Shown here in pieces: positions 48,627-61,018 of a DNA stretch of 64,000 bases. The notes under the pieces were generated by a model, which was not told the origin of the DNA, did not search any database, and saw only the letters and a list, made by a program, of their open reading frames with translations. Every line of letters starts with the position of its first letter. Positions within the stretch are counted from its first letter, which is position 1. Source of the stretch: Paralvinella palmiformis (Eukaryota > Annelida > Polychaeta > Terebellida > Alvinellidae). Position numbers and translations under genes: made by a program. The stretch covers positions 537,501 to 601,500 of the forward strand of contig JAODUP010000057.1 of the NCBI GenBank assembly GCA_025642065.1, in the 5' to 3' direction.

Positions 48627-48780
48627 ATATACATATATATATATATATATATAATATATTATACAGAAGAGAGAGAGAGAGAGAGAGAGAAGACAGATAC
48701 AGACAGAGAGAGGTGAGAGTCACACACACACACACACACACACACAGAGAGAGAGAGAAGAGAGAGAGAGATATATCACC
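48486..48780. repeat. Compound AT/GA/CA microsatellite, ~295 bp
   Basis: Alternating blocks of (TA)n, (GA)n, (TA)n, (GA)n and (CA)n with short joints. The YIYIYI/RERERE frames here are artefacts. Confidence 0.95.
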
Positions 48781-49548
48781 AAATGATCCCCCTGCCTACT
48801 CCTTCATTCCACAAACAGACAGTTTAACGGGTGGTCTTATGGCTTCTATAGTAGTAATACATAATATTTATATCACAACTAATCTGATAGTTTTCGCTAC
48901 AGCCGCAGAACGCGGCTTAACATAATGTCGGGTTTCGATACCCCTCCAAGCCTTTTCTCTGTCACAATTCTATAGGACTGTTCCCTGGTCCACATTGATG
49001 CTTCGGTCTTTAACAAGCCACCGTATTAATATGAAACGCCAGAGAATAATAAACATCAACAAAAAATGTACAACATTAATGCCCACTCACAACAAAAATA
49101 CAGTACCTAATATTAGCGTATTTCCATTCTATAAAATCCGGAATAGAAGCACACACACACACACACACACAAATTGGGGGCAATTTCGAAGCATATAACG
49201 AAGCCCAGCCAAAGAGCTAACAAACGTGGCCATTTTCCCACGGTATATACACGGCTGGTGACAACGACGCCATATTTCATCACGCGGATGACAAATCTGT
49301 CATCATCATCATCATCACGTCCGTTGTAGCATACTCGTCAGAAAATGTTCCCACTCGGTACAAATTAATCCCGCGACCCAGTTGGGAATTTATCGCCCAC
49401 GCAACCGAACCCTCCCGACGGGCTGGATCTATACAGAAACTACCCCAACGAGGGGTCCGGGTAAAATAGCGGTTCCACGGCGAGGCGTAGCAAGGAAAAT
49501 GATGTACTGTTGGATTTCGTTTTTAAATGATTAATAAATCGCACGCAC

Positions 49549-49583
<35 letters not shown>

Positions 49584-51571
49584 CAAAAGGCTACCCAAAA
49601 CTCACTGGAAACATTAATAAACACCAGATAAGAATGGCCGATAAGCTAAGAGTGGATTGCGTCAGCTGGGAAACAATGGCTTCTGTGAGATGAGCGTTAA
49701 TGATGTCATTAGAGATGATGATAATCTATTGTCCATCTGTCGATTCCTAACAGGTACGTATCGGCACTGGTCACCGCCCAAAACACCTCGCGGTGATCAG
49801 AAGCGGTGTTAAACACAGGGATGGGAATAAAAGAGAAAGAAAAAAGATGGAAAATGGAAGATTTTGAAATTTGAGCGATTTTATAGCCACCTGCAGGCAT
49901 CCCGAGATTATATTTATAGTTGATTTTTTGGGGGAAATATTTCTAAAACGCGGGAAACCGCCTAACCGCGGGGAATTGTCACCCGTGTAAAAAGTTAGCC
50001 CATATGTGTGAGTGTGTCCGCGTGCGTGCGTGTGCATGAGTCACCCCTCAGTCATATGTCTCAAGTGTGACAAGGCTAAACAATTGAGATTTGTGCGTGT
50101 GTGCGCGTGCATGCGTACGTGCATGCACGTCTTCAAACCGATCCCTTCAGAAAATAATAATGATCAACCATATTGAATATTATAAGTCAAACCAGCCCGT
50201 AACAATTAAACCGACTTGTATTAGAAATCTCTGGACATTTAGCACATTATACCTCGATATCGCCCACAACACAACACAACCTATACGAGATCAAAGGGTT
50301 TCCAGTCTGTATACGAGTCTCCGACTAGGTGATGTATGGCACTATTTTATGTTGGCTGGCAATTTCCTAATATCGAAGGAGTCGCCGTTTTTCGGTCGGA
50401 ACCTGCAGACGACGACCACGGCCAGCCAGCTGTCAACGCGCACGGCCACAGATGTCAATAGGTCTTGACCGTGTCCGCTCTCCGATGTAATTATATTAAG
50501 TCGACGTGCCCGATTACGGGCCGATCATCACCCGATGATTAAAAGATGGGATACCGCCCCATCAAAGACCACAGCCCGAACATGCATCTGATCACAGGTG
50601 TGGTGATCCGGTGGCAGGTAGAGTGGTGTTGTTTTTTTATGTTTTTTTTATGATGATGACACAATCAGAAAGGCGGAGGGGGGGTGGATCTTTGATCAGT
50701 TTGATGGCTGTCATTGATCTCTATTCGGCCTGATAACCGCACACCAGTGATACGTGCGTGCTGATAATCAGAAACATGCCACTCAACCACTTCTCACTTT
50801 GACAGATAACTTCCTAATTCATTTTCTGAGCACGCAGACAGAGGGCATATATGATATGACACCAATGCCCCGGTACCCCCCCCCCTGTACACACACACAC
50901 GCACACACACATAGAGAGAGAGAGAGTGTGTGTGTGTGAGAAAGGGTGAATAGTTCCCTGATGAATCATCCGCATAATGTAACCACACACTTTTTTTTGC
51001 ACGCACGCACTCACACACGCACGCACACAGAGAGGGAGGGGGGAGAGGGGGGAGAGAGCAACAGCAGCAGCTGTTATATACCAACTGGGATAATACTATT
51101 AATATAGACTTGAGACATTTAAAATATTAGATCAATACTGAGTGGTGATACTCGCGCCAGCTGTCAGCCGATGTTGACAATAAAAACCCAGGTGTAGATG
51201 GACAGGCAGACAGACAGACAGACAGACATGCAGACAGATAGAGATGGACACTTTCTGAGCAGGACATCGTCATCATGTCATTACCAAGAGCATCGTGTTA
51301 TGCGAAAGACGGCGCTAATGTATCCCCGCTCATTATTGTCACCGTATGCTACAACAGTTTTCTCATCAGGAGAAGATGGACTCGGGCTGGAAATACACGG
51401 CCTAGTGGATGTATGTGACGAGAACAAAAGCCTATAAACCGCGGCATAATCATGTGGGGCAAGATGTTCTTATGGCGGGGGGAGTCGGAATGGTGTCAAG
51501 CACATGCTGTGGGACTTGGCAGTGTGCGAGCACGGTGACTGAGTGGGGAGTGTCATACTGTCCAGTACACA

Positions 51572-51623
<52 letters not shown>

Positions 51624-52235
51624 GAGTGTGTATTGATTCCCAGTCCCGTACTGTTGCTGAGGCAGACAGCAGCACAGTGACAGAGACCGCGGACATACAG
51701 ATAGATACACGTGCACAGAGCGGGCTCACATCAACTACAACATTTCGAGCCAACACCAACCCATTTGTGTGCTCACGGTATCCCGTTATTCTAGCTGTTG
51801 GTTCCGTGTAAAGTCAGGTAAGTACACGTACACGTTGTTAAATTGTCAACACAGTTCTATTTCTCTGTCTGTATGTATGTATGTGCGTACGTACGTGCGC
51901 GCGCGCCGTTTACTTCCCAATGGATGGCTTGCGCGGTGATGTACACGAGGCTGGTCCGGAGAGGCTCCGTAAAACTGACATCAGACAATAAGACAGTGGT
52001 AGTACAGTTGAAATATGAAGCCGTTCGTGTATCGAGTGAAGTGTACCAATATGGCGCTTACTGATCTACCGCCATCTTAGACAGTGTTACTAACATTCTG
52101 CGTCTTTCTGATCCATGTGTGTTCCGACATAGACGCGACCGACACAGTTCAATATGGATATGCGTTTAGTTACTAATCTAGCATCCCTTCCCGGCGAGAC
52201 GAATTTGTGTGTATGTGATTTTGTATGTGTATTTT
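48781..52235. other. Intergenic with many CA/GA tracts, no gene recognised
   Basis: Microsatellites at 49150-49172 (CA), 49550-49580 (CA), 50889-50940 (CA/GA/GT), 51202-51240 (CAGA) and 51565-51622 (CA). A strong donor-like gtcag|gtaagtac at 51815-51825 (plus) ends a non-repetitive 190-bp block that could be a 5' UTR exon. There is no coding evidence. Confidence 0.4.
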
Positions 52236-52345
52236 AACAGCGTTTTATAAGGCACTGGCACAGTGAATTACGAACGAAGAATACAAATTCTGGACGTTTC
52301 ATCAGAGAACCCAGAGAAGCGACAATTCATGCTGAAATGTGTGTC
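52236..52345 (+). repeat. R5 short interspersed repeat
   Basis: tataaggcactggcacagtg, aatacaaattctggacgttt and a diverged catcagagaacccagagaag. It is preceded by a gtatgtgtatttt GT-rich tract. Compare 52500-52605. Confidence 0.75.
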
Positions 52346-52461
52346 ATGTTTCACCAATCGTGATGTGTGTGTATGTATATGTGTGCGTGTCTGTGTGTGT
52401 GCGCGCGCGCATCTATGTATCTATCACAGTATCAGGCACTTATTTGTTGTTATTTGGATAT

Positions 52462-52462
52462 A

Positions 52463-52501
<39 letters not shown>

Positions 52502-52605
52502 AGCTGTGTATAATAAGGCACAGGCACAGAGAATCTCGAACCGTGAATTCAAACTCTGGACGTTTCTTCAGGGGACTGAATCCAGAGTGGCGACTTTTCT
52601 TGCTG
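52462..52605 (+). repeat. R5 repeat with GT microsatellite head
   Basis: (GT)n at 52462-52498 leads into ttttagctgtgtataataag, gcacaggcacagagaatctc, gaattcaaactctggacg and ggggactgaatccagagtgg. It is nearly identical to the reverse complement of 55850-55975, including the GT head, so the microsatellite appears to be part of the repeated unit. Confidence 0.85.
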
Positions 52606-53488
52606 AGACATGTGTAATGTGTGTGTGTGAGCGAGTGTGTGTGAGCGAGAGCGCTCGTCTCCAATACTTCACATGTGTGAAAATGATTAATTATTTATGA
52701 CTGGGATAAAGCTGATGTCATAAACGCGTCACGGATCACTGCCGTAAAAATGAACGCCGTTGGAAAGCGCTGGGATAGAGCCCCGTGGATAAGCAGATTT
52801 CTGAATAATTAAACCGACGGGATGGTTCTCCGAACGGGAACGCGCAGAATTACCGAAAATATACATTTCGCGCCGATCGCCAGAGAAACGGATCAACTGT
52901 TCCAATAATGCAGACCGGAAGAATGCCGTCTGGATTACGTCGCCGCGCTGATTAAGCGGAAGATGGCTACCACGGACGTCATCAATTAAGTCGGCACGAC
53001 CTTTCGTTCGGTAACGACGATCCCGAATCCACGGTATACGACAGTACGACGACGACCAGCGGCATCTGTCTCGGTTCTCGCTGTATCACGCCGATTGATC
53101 AACAATAACTATTCACTCAGTGAATTAATCAACCGTCACCAACTGACGTTAGAATGACATACGACTAGATCATTGATTGGCCAACGAGATGACGTTCATT
53201 TAGCTGTGTGTACTGATGCTGGTAGCTGAAGATCGGCCCGTGTACACGATTTGTACGGCATAAAATCGCGCACACGCGCCGACTGATCGCTCACTTCCTC
53301 GCTCACCCTTCCTCTAACTTCCTCATCGTGATTTGTTTTAAAATTATAATTTTTAAATTTCAATCGATCTTTTTATTATGGCGACAAGCCCATGCAATTC
53401 TTTGCCACATTTCTTGCAAGTAGTCCGACGTATTGCTTTCCCCACAACTTTAGTTTGATCAAAGAATAACCACACATATATACACACA
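52606..53488. other. CpG-rich intergenic stretch
   Basis: About 52,740-53,300 has frequent CG dinucleotides and no long repeats. No frame or domain was supported. It may hold regulatory DNA, but nothing specific was seen. Confidence 0.35.
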
Positions 53489-53504
53489 CACACTGATAAA
53501 GCAC

Positions 53505-53700
53505 GGGCGCCTGCGTGGACTAGCGGTAGCGTGTTGGACCACAGATCACTACCACCCGGGTTCGAGTCTCGGCGTGGGCATATCTGAAGGTTGTTTCATC
53601 TTTGACTTCGCTTCATTACCTTTGGAGGTCGCTCGGCCCATTTAGCTTACCATGTGCACAAAAGTAACCGTAAAACATCAATCATCATCATCATCATCAT
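53505..53700 (+). mobile_element. SINE-1 reference copy, full length, 16-bp target duplication
   Basis: The tRNA-like head has the A box tagcggtagcgtgttgg and the B box gggttcgagtctcgg. The body contains gaaggttgtttcatctttga, cattacctttggaggtcgct, cggcccatttagcttacc and gtaaccgtaaaacatcaatc. It ends in (ATC)n. It is flanked by identical cacactgataaagcac at 53489-53504 and 53701-53716. By established knowledge this is a tRNA-derived SINE mobilised by a partner LINE. The partner is not identified. Confidence 0.95.
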
Positions 53701-54282
53701 CACACTGATAAAGCACACAATACTGTAATCTCAAAGATGCAGTCAGGTTTTGTATCTGGTGTGTATCAATAGTGAATCTATGTGAATGTTCACCTCATAC
53801 GCCCATCCTAGTTAAACATCAAGTGCTAACATTAACTCAGCATAGAAAAGATGCGACTCCATGTGACTCCCCAAATATTCATTCAATGTACCACATTAAA
53901 GCAGCTTGGCTTCATTTGACACCTTCTATTGTGCTAATCTCACGAGCTCATCCCAACCATATAGATTTGGAAGAATTGCCACTGATTAGTATGACTTGTT
54001 AAGACTACTACATGGTGGTGAAATCTAGCATCTAACATCTAACATAAGTAACAACGAATTTTAAATAACCTTTCATTTTTTCTATTTAATCATAAAAATG
54101 CAATAATCATTAAAAAAAAATCAAATTTCACACAACATAAAATCAATAATACATAATAAAAAAAATTAAATGCATGATTTAGTTTTTACAGTGATTTAAA
54201 TCTTGATTTAAATCAAATAACTGACACCAATGCCCCGGGGACCGCTCCCCCTTGTACACACACACGCACGCGCGCACACACC

Positions 54283-54452
54283 CTCGGCGTAACGGTAGCG
54301 TAGTTAGCCATATATCTATAGCACCTGGGTTCAAATTCCGACTGGGCTATGCCAAAAGGGTGTTTCGTCTTTCACTTCACCCCATTACCTTTGAAGGCGG
54401 TTCGGTCCATTTATCAAACCGCGCACACAAAAGGTGGCGGTAAAACAGCAAC
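54283..54452 (+). mobile_element. Diverged SINE-1 copy
   Basis: cctcggcgtaacggtagcg, gggttcaaattccgactggg and ccattacctttgaaggcggt, ending ggcggtaaaacagcaac without a clear (ATC)n tail. Confidence 0.8.
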
Positions 54453-55296
54453 ATTGAAACACACACACAACAAACACCACCCACCCCCACCCCATAGTGA
54501 CAAAATACAGACATCCGTGTAAACAGCGGATCCGTAAAACACGTCCTCATCAACATTGACAACGCCTAGCCATATTTTAATCATGAAATAACCACAAATA
54601 GCAATATATCCACCTCTTCTCAACCACAGTCAACCCATCCATCTTGGTAACGCACGTCAAAAAACAAAACAAAGCCGTCTATAATTCTTTACACTCATCG
54701 GCATCACCGATCTGGATTCTTTCTGAATCCCAAACATGCTCTATTATTTATTAACCACCCAGCCATTCCCCGATTCGCACAGATAAGAGATATGTCACGA
54801 AGAACCAACCCCTTTTGGGAACCACCGCTATAAGTTGGATTCTGTCGGAACCGTAATCGTGCAGCACCATTAGCACTTAAATGTACAAAACAGTCAAAAG
54901 CTGCTCGTACAACTGTACGACTCCGGCGAACTAATATCCATGACGAATAACCGCACAGCTGATATAGGACAGCTGTTACCTGTAAGATTTAAAAGACCAC
55001 CTTATATTAATATTCTTTGTTAAACAGACAAAGGCGATATATTTTAGTTCCACGAACTTCGGCATAATTCGATCGCTAAATCAAACACTGGCTAGACATC
55101 CGCTGTACGTGCACAGTGTTAGTCCGACGTCTACCCACACCTGCAATATCACACACCTGCATCTGTCTCGAACCTGTAGACAACACTAGCTTTGCCGGAA
55201 TCTGAAGGAGCAGGTATACACAATATCAATACTGGTAAGCTATCCGGCCGCGATTACCCCACCCCCACCACACACAAACACACACACACACACACA

Positions 55297-55337
<41 letters not shown>

Positions 55338-55849
55338 CATATACTGAAATGCTAAATGAGAACATGAGCTCTTTCCAGCTAACACTAAGTAGGCAGCCAT
55401 GATATCCAATTATGAACCAACCAGCTTCTGGAGATTCATTACGGGGAGGCGCATTCTGGTGTTTATATTGAGCATCGTGTTGTCGTAATAACGCTGCATT
55501 GTCACCATGTCCGCATCACCATCAGACAACACAATAAATCAATTAGCCTTATATTGTTCAACCTTTTGTTCGGCAAACACGTTCTAGAGGTCGTTGTTCC
55601 ACTTAAGAAAATTGAGAGAACTGAAATAAGACTACGTACAAATAACATTGAATTATGCATGGATCCCTTTTTTGTATTGTTTTGTTAAGGCTGAAATGAC
55701 ATCGAGTGACGTGTGTAGCTGTTAACATTGCGTTATTAAGAATGTTGTCATTATATCGGTAACTGTATAGAACGCTGGCTTGTTTTTATTGATGACAGTG
55801 TATTATTGTGGAAATATTGGCAAGTGGTTTTCTACTATTAAGTACTGTG
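54453..55849. other. Intergenic, no gene recognised
   Basis: It contains (CA)n(GA)n at 55268-55333. No domain or splice-supported frame was seen. Confidence 0.45.
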
Positions 55850-55975
55850 TGTGTGTCGCCACTCTGGATTCAGTCCCCTGAATAAACGTCCAGAGTTTGA
55901 ATTCACGGTTCGAGATTCTCTGTGCCTGTACCTTATCATACACAGCTAAAACACACATACAAAAAAACACACACA
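55850..55975 (-). repeat. R5 repeat with GT microsatellite head, reverse copy
   Basis: The reverse complement reads gtgtgtgtgttt..., ttttagctgtgtatgataag, gtacaggcacagagaatctc, gaattcaaactctggacg and ggactgaatccagagtggcg, ending in another GT/CA run. A frame reading EFKLWTFIQGTESRVAT is shared by copies through nucleotide identity and lacks start or domain support. Confidence 0.85.
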
Positions 55976-56176
55976 CACAGCTGAATAGGGTCACATATGC
56001 ACACCATTCTTTTAAAGCACCGATTAACAATTTCCAGTTCTTGTATTTTTTAAAAATTCTATCTTTTTCCCTTGCATATTTTGCCAAATTGGTGATTTCT
56101 AATAGGAAAATAAAAATCTGAACTGTTTAAAAACATAAACGTGAAATCAGTACAAGTCAATCAAATACTGTCGTCG

Positions 56177-56225
<49 letters not shown>

Positions 56226-59200
56226 TGCAGTTATGAAAATTTAAAGAATCACCAGTGACTAGATATGTAAAATATTAGAAATATTTATTTATTTTAAATC
56301 CGTAAAACCACGAAATGACATCTCGACATCGTATCAAATTGTTCACACAAATGACTGTCGTATTTTTACAAAACGTCAACTGTTTTTGTTGCCAGGACAA
56401 CACTCGTATCAACACTGATAATAAAACACGCCAACGGCATGTTTCATCGCTAAGCGAGCAGTAATTTAATCATCGTAAAAGTATTAAAGTTAACATAACG
56501 TAAACCAACGTACGGGGGGCGATGCTCGCTGGCCAATAATGATCAAGACAGAGGGGCTCTGGTTTAAGTGATATCAGTCATTGTGCTAGTCTTTATCGGA
56601 GTGGGTGGTCGGGTGGTTGGTCGGAAAGATTGGTAGATATGTGCCGCGTGTAGCTCCATCTTTCCGACTAATGGCCGAACAGACGATATTTCATTATCCC
56701 ACTAGAACTAACAACGGCATCCCCCCCAAAAAACCTTTCCCATAAATGGCCCAATTCTCTAAGCGTATATTGGTCGAACGCTGCGCTACACTCACCCACC
56801 GAACGAGCGCTTTAGTGCCGTTTTCTTATTATATAAGGTGCCGTTTAGATGTTGTACGGCGGTTCGTACGGCTATCACAGCTCAGCTGGGAATCGTATCG
56901 GGTTTTCCATCTCGTATGGCTGCACACGTCCTCGTCATGATGGCATTCCCATATGAAGCTCTAATCTATAAGTGGTCGCCGTTTAGGCCGTTGTAGGCGG
57001 CGCGCGGCGGCAGGAGCGCAAACATTAAATTAATAAACCATGCCTTATACGTCGACAAAGGCGTTCATTAAGTGTGGATAATTTTAACAGGAAAGCCGGC
57101 GTGGCATATTGAGCCTGGAGTCAGTAGTCATTGTTTGTGTACGGGTGTGTGTGTGTGTGTGTGTGGTGGGGGGTTGCGAAGATGGAAGAACCGTTGAACA
57201 GTCGTCGCTTATTGGGCGAGGGTGCCGGATAATTGCGTACATGTCTTGCTAGCTGGGTCTTATATTACTGGCCGGCCGGGTGGGTCTCTGTTCAATCCGC
57301 GGACCACCCAATAACGGCCGGCAACCTGTCATTGCCAGTGAACGCGACGCACCGACACCCCGGAACCGGAACATCGCTTCAGATGGCGAAATAATATCGA
57401 GGAGAGTTTGATATCGCACTCCGCCAATAACCAAATTAGCACTGCAATGATTTAGCGCAGGCCATCATCCGAATAGGATCTCTGACATGGAGGGTCACGG
57501 ATGAAGATCACTAGTGACAGAAATAAACAATCCGATTTAAAAAAGGCTCAAAATAAAGATTTGTTAATAATCACAACAATAATAACACACACACACACAC
57601 ACACACTAGGCATGGTGTTTTAACATTAGCAGAATCTAACAGCTAACATACGTTTCAATGTTCGTTTTATTAAAGCTCGTTATGTATTTTTTTATGAGAC
57701 ACTACTCGGCCAAAAACGTTATCTAGACGTCTAGCGGCCATCTAACGAGACCGGGCACACAAGTATTTGAATAAAGAAGTAAGCTGACCATGAGATAACC
57801 TCATTTATAATAACAGCAACAACGGGCAAACTAAGTAACACCGTGTCCAAAATGTCTGGCGAACCGATGTTATTCCACGGAGACGCTGTAGCAGACTGGG
57901 ACGCCATCGCACATTATCCCCGTACAAAGGACACGTGACGGGATCGGACATAGGCCCAGCGCATATCAAGGTTTAATAACACTAATAGAATGTCAAGGAC
58001 GCAGCGTACACTTGGAATAATTGTCAATAAGTTTGGTTATGCAGCGTTTCTGTCCTGTTTGCCGAGGTGAACAAAGGCCCGGCCCGGTAATGTAGTGAAT
58101 ACATATAGAACAAAGCGTATATCAGAGGCGCAGCGATGCCATTAGCCGGAGAGATATCGCTCGGGGATCCGCCCCCCCCCCCACTGATTGAAGCCGGATT
58201 CGTCATAAGGAATACTCCCGACAAGCTCGTAAAAGGTAGAATTAACTTATCGCATTATCGTACCGTGCAGAAGTATAGATATGTAGAAGAGGAGGATAGG
58301 TGGGAATTGGGGATGAGAGGATATGCGGCTAGCTGAACGCAAACATATTATCATAGAATAACTCCGTTCATCCTGAAGGCCCATAAAAAACTCTGTTGAT
58401 AAACTGGACGAGTCGGATAGGTACGCCACTTACTGCTTAACTGTAATATTCATCGTCTCCTTGAAACAAATGATGCGCAAGGTCAATCGGGGGGTTTATA
58501 TCTCCCGAATTCCTATTTTTATACGCTATGCTTCACGTGCTGGGCACTTCATCCGACCACTACCGAAACAGGGTCTGGATCGATTGTGATTAAATAATTG
58601 ATTAAAATTAAGGCCTATCTGCGATTGAAATATTAGAAGAAAAAAATACCGCAATTGCCATCGATAAATTTAATGGTCTTATTCATTTAATTATAATCAA
58701 TTACAAATCATTGGGTTTAAAAAAATAATCGATCCTTCAAGGTGGAAAATTAAAAAATGACACCAATCTCATCGGAATCTTATTTCGTTAACTTTGACAA
58801 TAACAACACAACAGCAGAAGAAATATATATGTATATTCTAATAAGATTATAAAATAGTAGCATGTCACTACGTATTATTATATCGCCCCATAGGATAATG
58901 TCTAGTCTACCTGTTTCTACGAGTGAACTAAACTTGATACTGTGACACAAGAAATGGATAATCTAGCATGAATCGAGTTGTTATCAGACTGCCTGACACT
59001 TTCACCACCAATCCGGATTGGATTTTTTCACCTGATGCGAATCTTTTTGTTTGTTTGTTGTTTGACATTCACCTAAATTCTGGATATCCGTTTGGCTAAA
59101 ACTCCCTGCTTCGACGTACACCCCTCCCCCCTCCCCCAGCCCCAGTTATAGAGTGGTCTGGTTTAGTTTTCTGAATGTTGACAGAATTGCTAACGCTCCC

Positions 59201-59392
59201 AGGGGTCCCACAAGTGTAGCCGGTGAGCACCCATTTGAACATGACAACTCTTCACACACACACACACACACACACACTTAGTGATGAACGGGAACGTATG
59301 AGGATTAGCTGTTAGGTTCGAGTAAATAGTATTTACTCAGGTTTGAGACGTTATTTCGTTCTAGTCCAGTAATAATCCATTGTGCAGTATTG
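55976..59392. other. Intergenic, CpG-rich in part, no gene recognised
   Basis: (AT)n at 56180-56222, (GT)n near 57140-57165, (CA)n at 57585-57606 and 59252-59278. The block around 56,500-57,450 is GC- and CpG-rich with no coding support. Confidence 0.4.
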
Positions 59393-59996
59393 CTACTTTG
59401 TTTTAGTTAAATCACTTCAGTGAGTCCATACTGAGTTAGTGTACATTCTCTTTGTTATGAACAAACTGTAATGTTTGTTAACACGCTGAGGGTATATAAA
59501 AGGCCTAACTTTTCACTTAGGTTAGAGAAGAACTTCGACGCCAGACTAGTCGGACGTCTATCGATATGGTTCATATAGGTAGGACACTGTGGTGTCAAAA
59601 TAGTTTGATATGTATGTAGCAAGTCACCATTGAACCACACGCACGTGTTGTTTGTTGCGAGCTGTGGTATCAAATGGTATGTTTTTTACGTACTTCCGCT
59701 TTTTGTACGTAGCCTGCATGTAGCTGCTTTCCTGTGGGCGTGGCATATTTGTCGCGTACGAAAAGCGAATTAGCTGGTTCCCACAGGCTGATGAGTAGAC
59801 CAGACACATGCTTAGGTATACGAACATATGTATCGCTATGTGGAGGTATGGAACATTTTATTTTTAGATTAATGTATGTATAGTTGTATTTGTATTTATA
59901 TTTATGGAGATAGGTCTCGAAGGATATTTAGATATGTTGATGTTCTGTGCCCGTTGCCTCTTTATATGTACCCTAACACACACACACACACACACT
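59393..59996 (+). mobile_element. Second copy of the TATA/AATAAA repeat, internally deleted
   Basis: It aligns with 18175-18900 from its first base. It includes ggtatataaaagg near 59491 and the gacgccagactagtcggacg segment. It lacks about 110 bp at position 59583, which removes the AATAAA signal and the accompanying cagcatctgaggtgtcg block. It ends in a CA repeat after tatgtaccctaa. Confidence 0.75.
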
Positions 59997-60378
59997 GGTA
60001 TTCTCTTCTGCCAGACCGTCATTTACGGCTCGGCGAACTGGACCATGTGAAGGTCGAAAGAATTAGCCTCGAGTTCTAACCATGACGTACTCACTGGAGC
60101 GTCGGTGGCACAACTAAGCACCCATTTATTATTGGGACAGGTAGCTTCGATTTTGGCTTTGGGACAGAAATCTCGGCGGATCGGTTTGTTCGCCAATCTG
60201 TAAATCAACACCCGTGTCATAATACGATTGCGAGTTTCCAAAGATTCCCGGCTCGGATGCAAAACGTAAACCAATCGATCATGATTATGATACCTTTGTG
60301 AATGAATCTCGCGGGCCACTCGGGACAAATGTTTTTCACGGGCAACAATTTTAGCGCAACACCTCTGAAGTGATAATT

Positions 60379-60560
60379 GGACTCTCCGATAGCGGAGTGG
60401 TTAGAGCATTACAGCCACAAATATCCAGGTTGTGGGTTCGAATCCAATTCATACCTGTCCTTGTGGGATCCTTCCACAGATCAGTCGGCCATCGGCCACA
60501 AATCAGTCGGCCATCGGCCACGTGTCACAGGTGTGACCAGCGCCGAGACTAATCCACTCA
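60379..60560 (+). mobile_element. SINE-3 copy with intact tRNA-like promoter boxes
   Basis: A box gatagcggagtggttagagc and B box gtgggttcgaatccaa. The body holds a perfect internal tandem duplication of atcagtcggccatcggccac. It is the first of three SINEs within 650 bp. Confidence 0.82.
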
Positions 60561-60601
60561 ACTCCACTCAAATGAGGAGATAATTAACCGTGAGGTTACC
60601 A

Positions 60602-61018
60602 AGCCGTGATGGCGCAGTTAGTTAGAGCGCGGGACTCGCAACCAAAGGGTAGCGGGTTCGAGGCGAGGCGAGGCTCCGGAACTGCGATGATGATGATTGA
60701 TGTTTTACGGCCACTTTTGTGCACAAGGTAGGCTAAATCGGCCGAACAACCTCCAAAGGTAATGAGACGAAGTGAAAGACGAAAAAACCTTCAGATATAT
60801 GCCCACGCCGAGATTCGAACACGGGCGGTAGTGATCTGTGGTCCAACACGCTGCCGCTAGACCACGGAGGCGCCCGCTGTATGCTCCCTTGGGAGTTGAG
60901 GTGCGTTGTGCTGGATTGAAACGGGTCTGAGTCGGGGATAATAATACTGTAAAGCGCTGTAGAGCCACTATCTATCTGGATAGGTCGCTATATAAATGTC
61001 ACCCATTATTATTATTAT
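60602..61018 (+). mobile_element. SINE-2 copy interrupted by SINE-1
   Basis: The SINE-2 head (gatggcgcagttagttagag, gggtagcgggttcgaggc) occupies 60602-60684. SINE-2 text resumes at 60875 (cttgggagttgaggtgcg, actgtaaagcgctgtagagc, ggataggtcgctatataaat) and ends in (ATT)n at 61018. About 130 bp of SINE-2 body present at 22203-22520 is absent between the parts. Confidence 0.85.
60685..60874 (-). mobile_element. SINE-1 nested inside SINE-2
   Basis: A full-length reverse-oriented SINE-1 from its (ATC)n tail (gatgatgatgattgatg) to its head (gctgccgctagaccacgg, ggaggcgccc). No clear target duplication surrounds it, consistent with a deletion at insertion. Confidence 0.88.

Noticed and set aside
52500..52605. 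Short conserved peptide gene (FKLWT-x-x-QGT)
   Set aside because: The reading frame is shared because the repeat copies are nearly identical in nucleotides. There is no start, no third-position bias, and one copy has many changes.
60390..60450. tRNA gene
   Set aside because: It is the head of a SINE-3 copy, with the same body and spacing as other copies.
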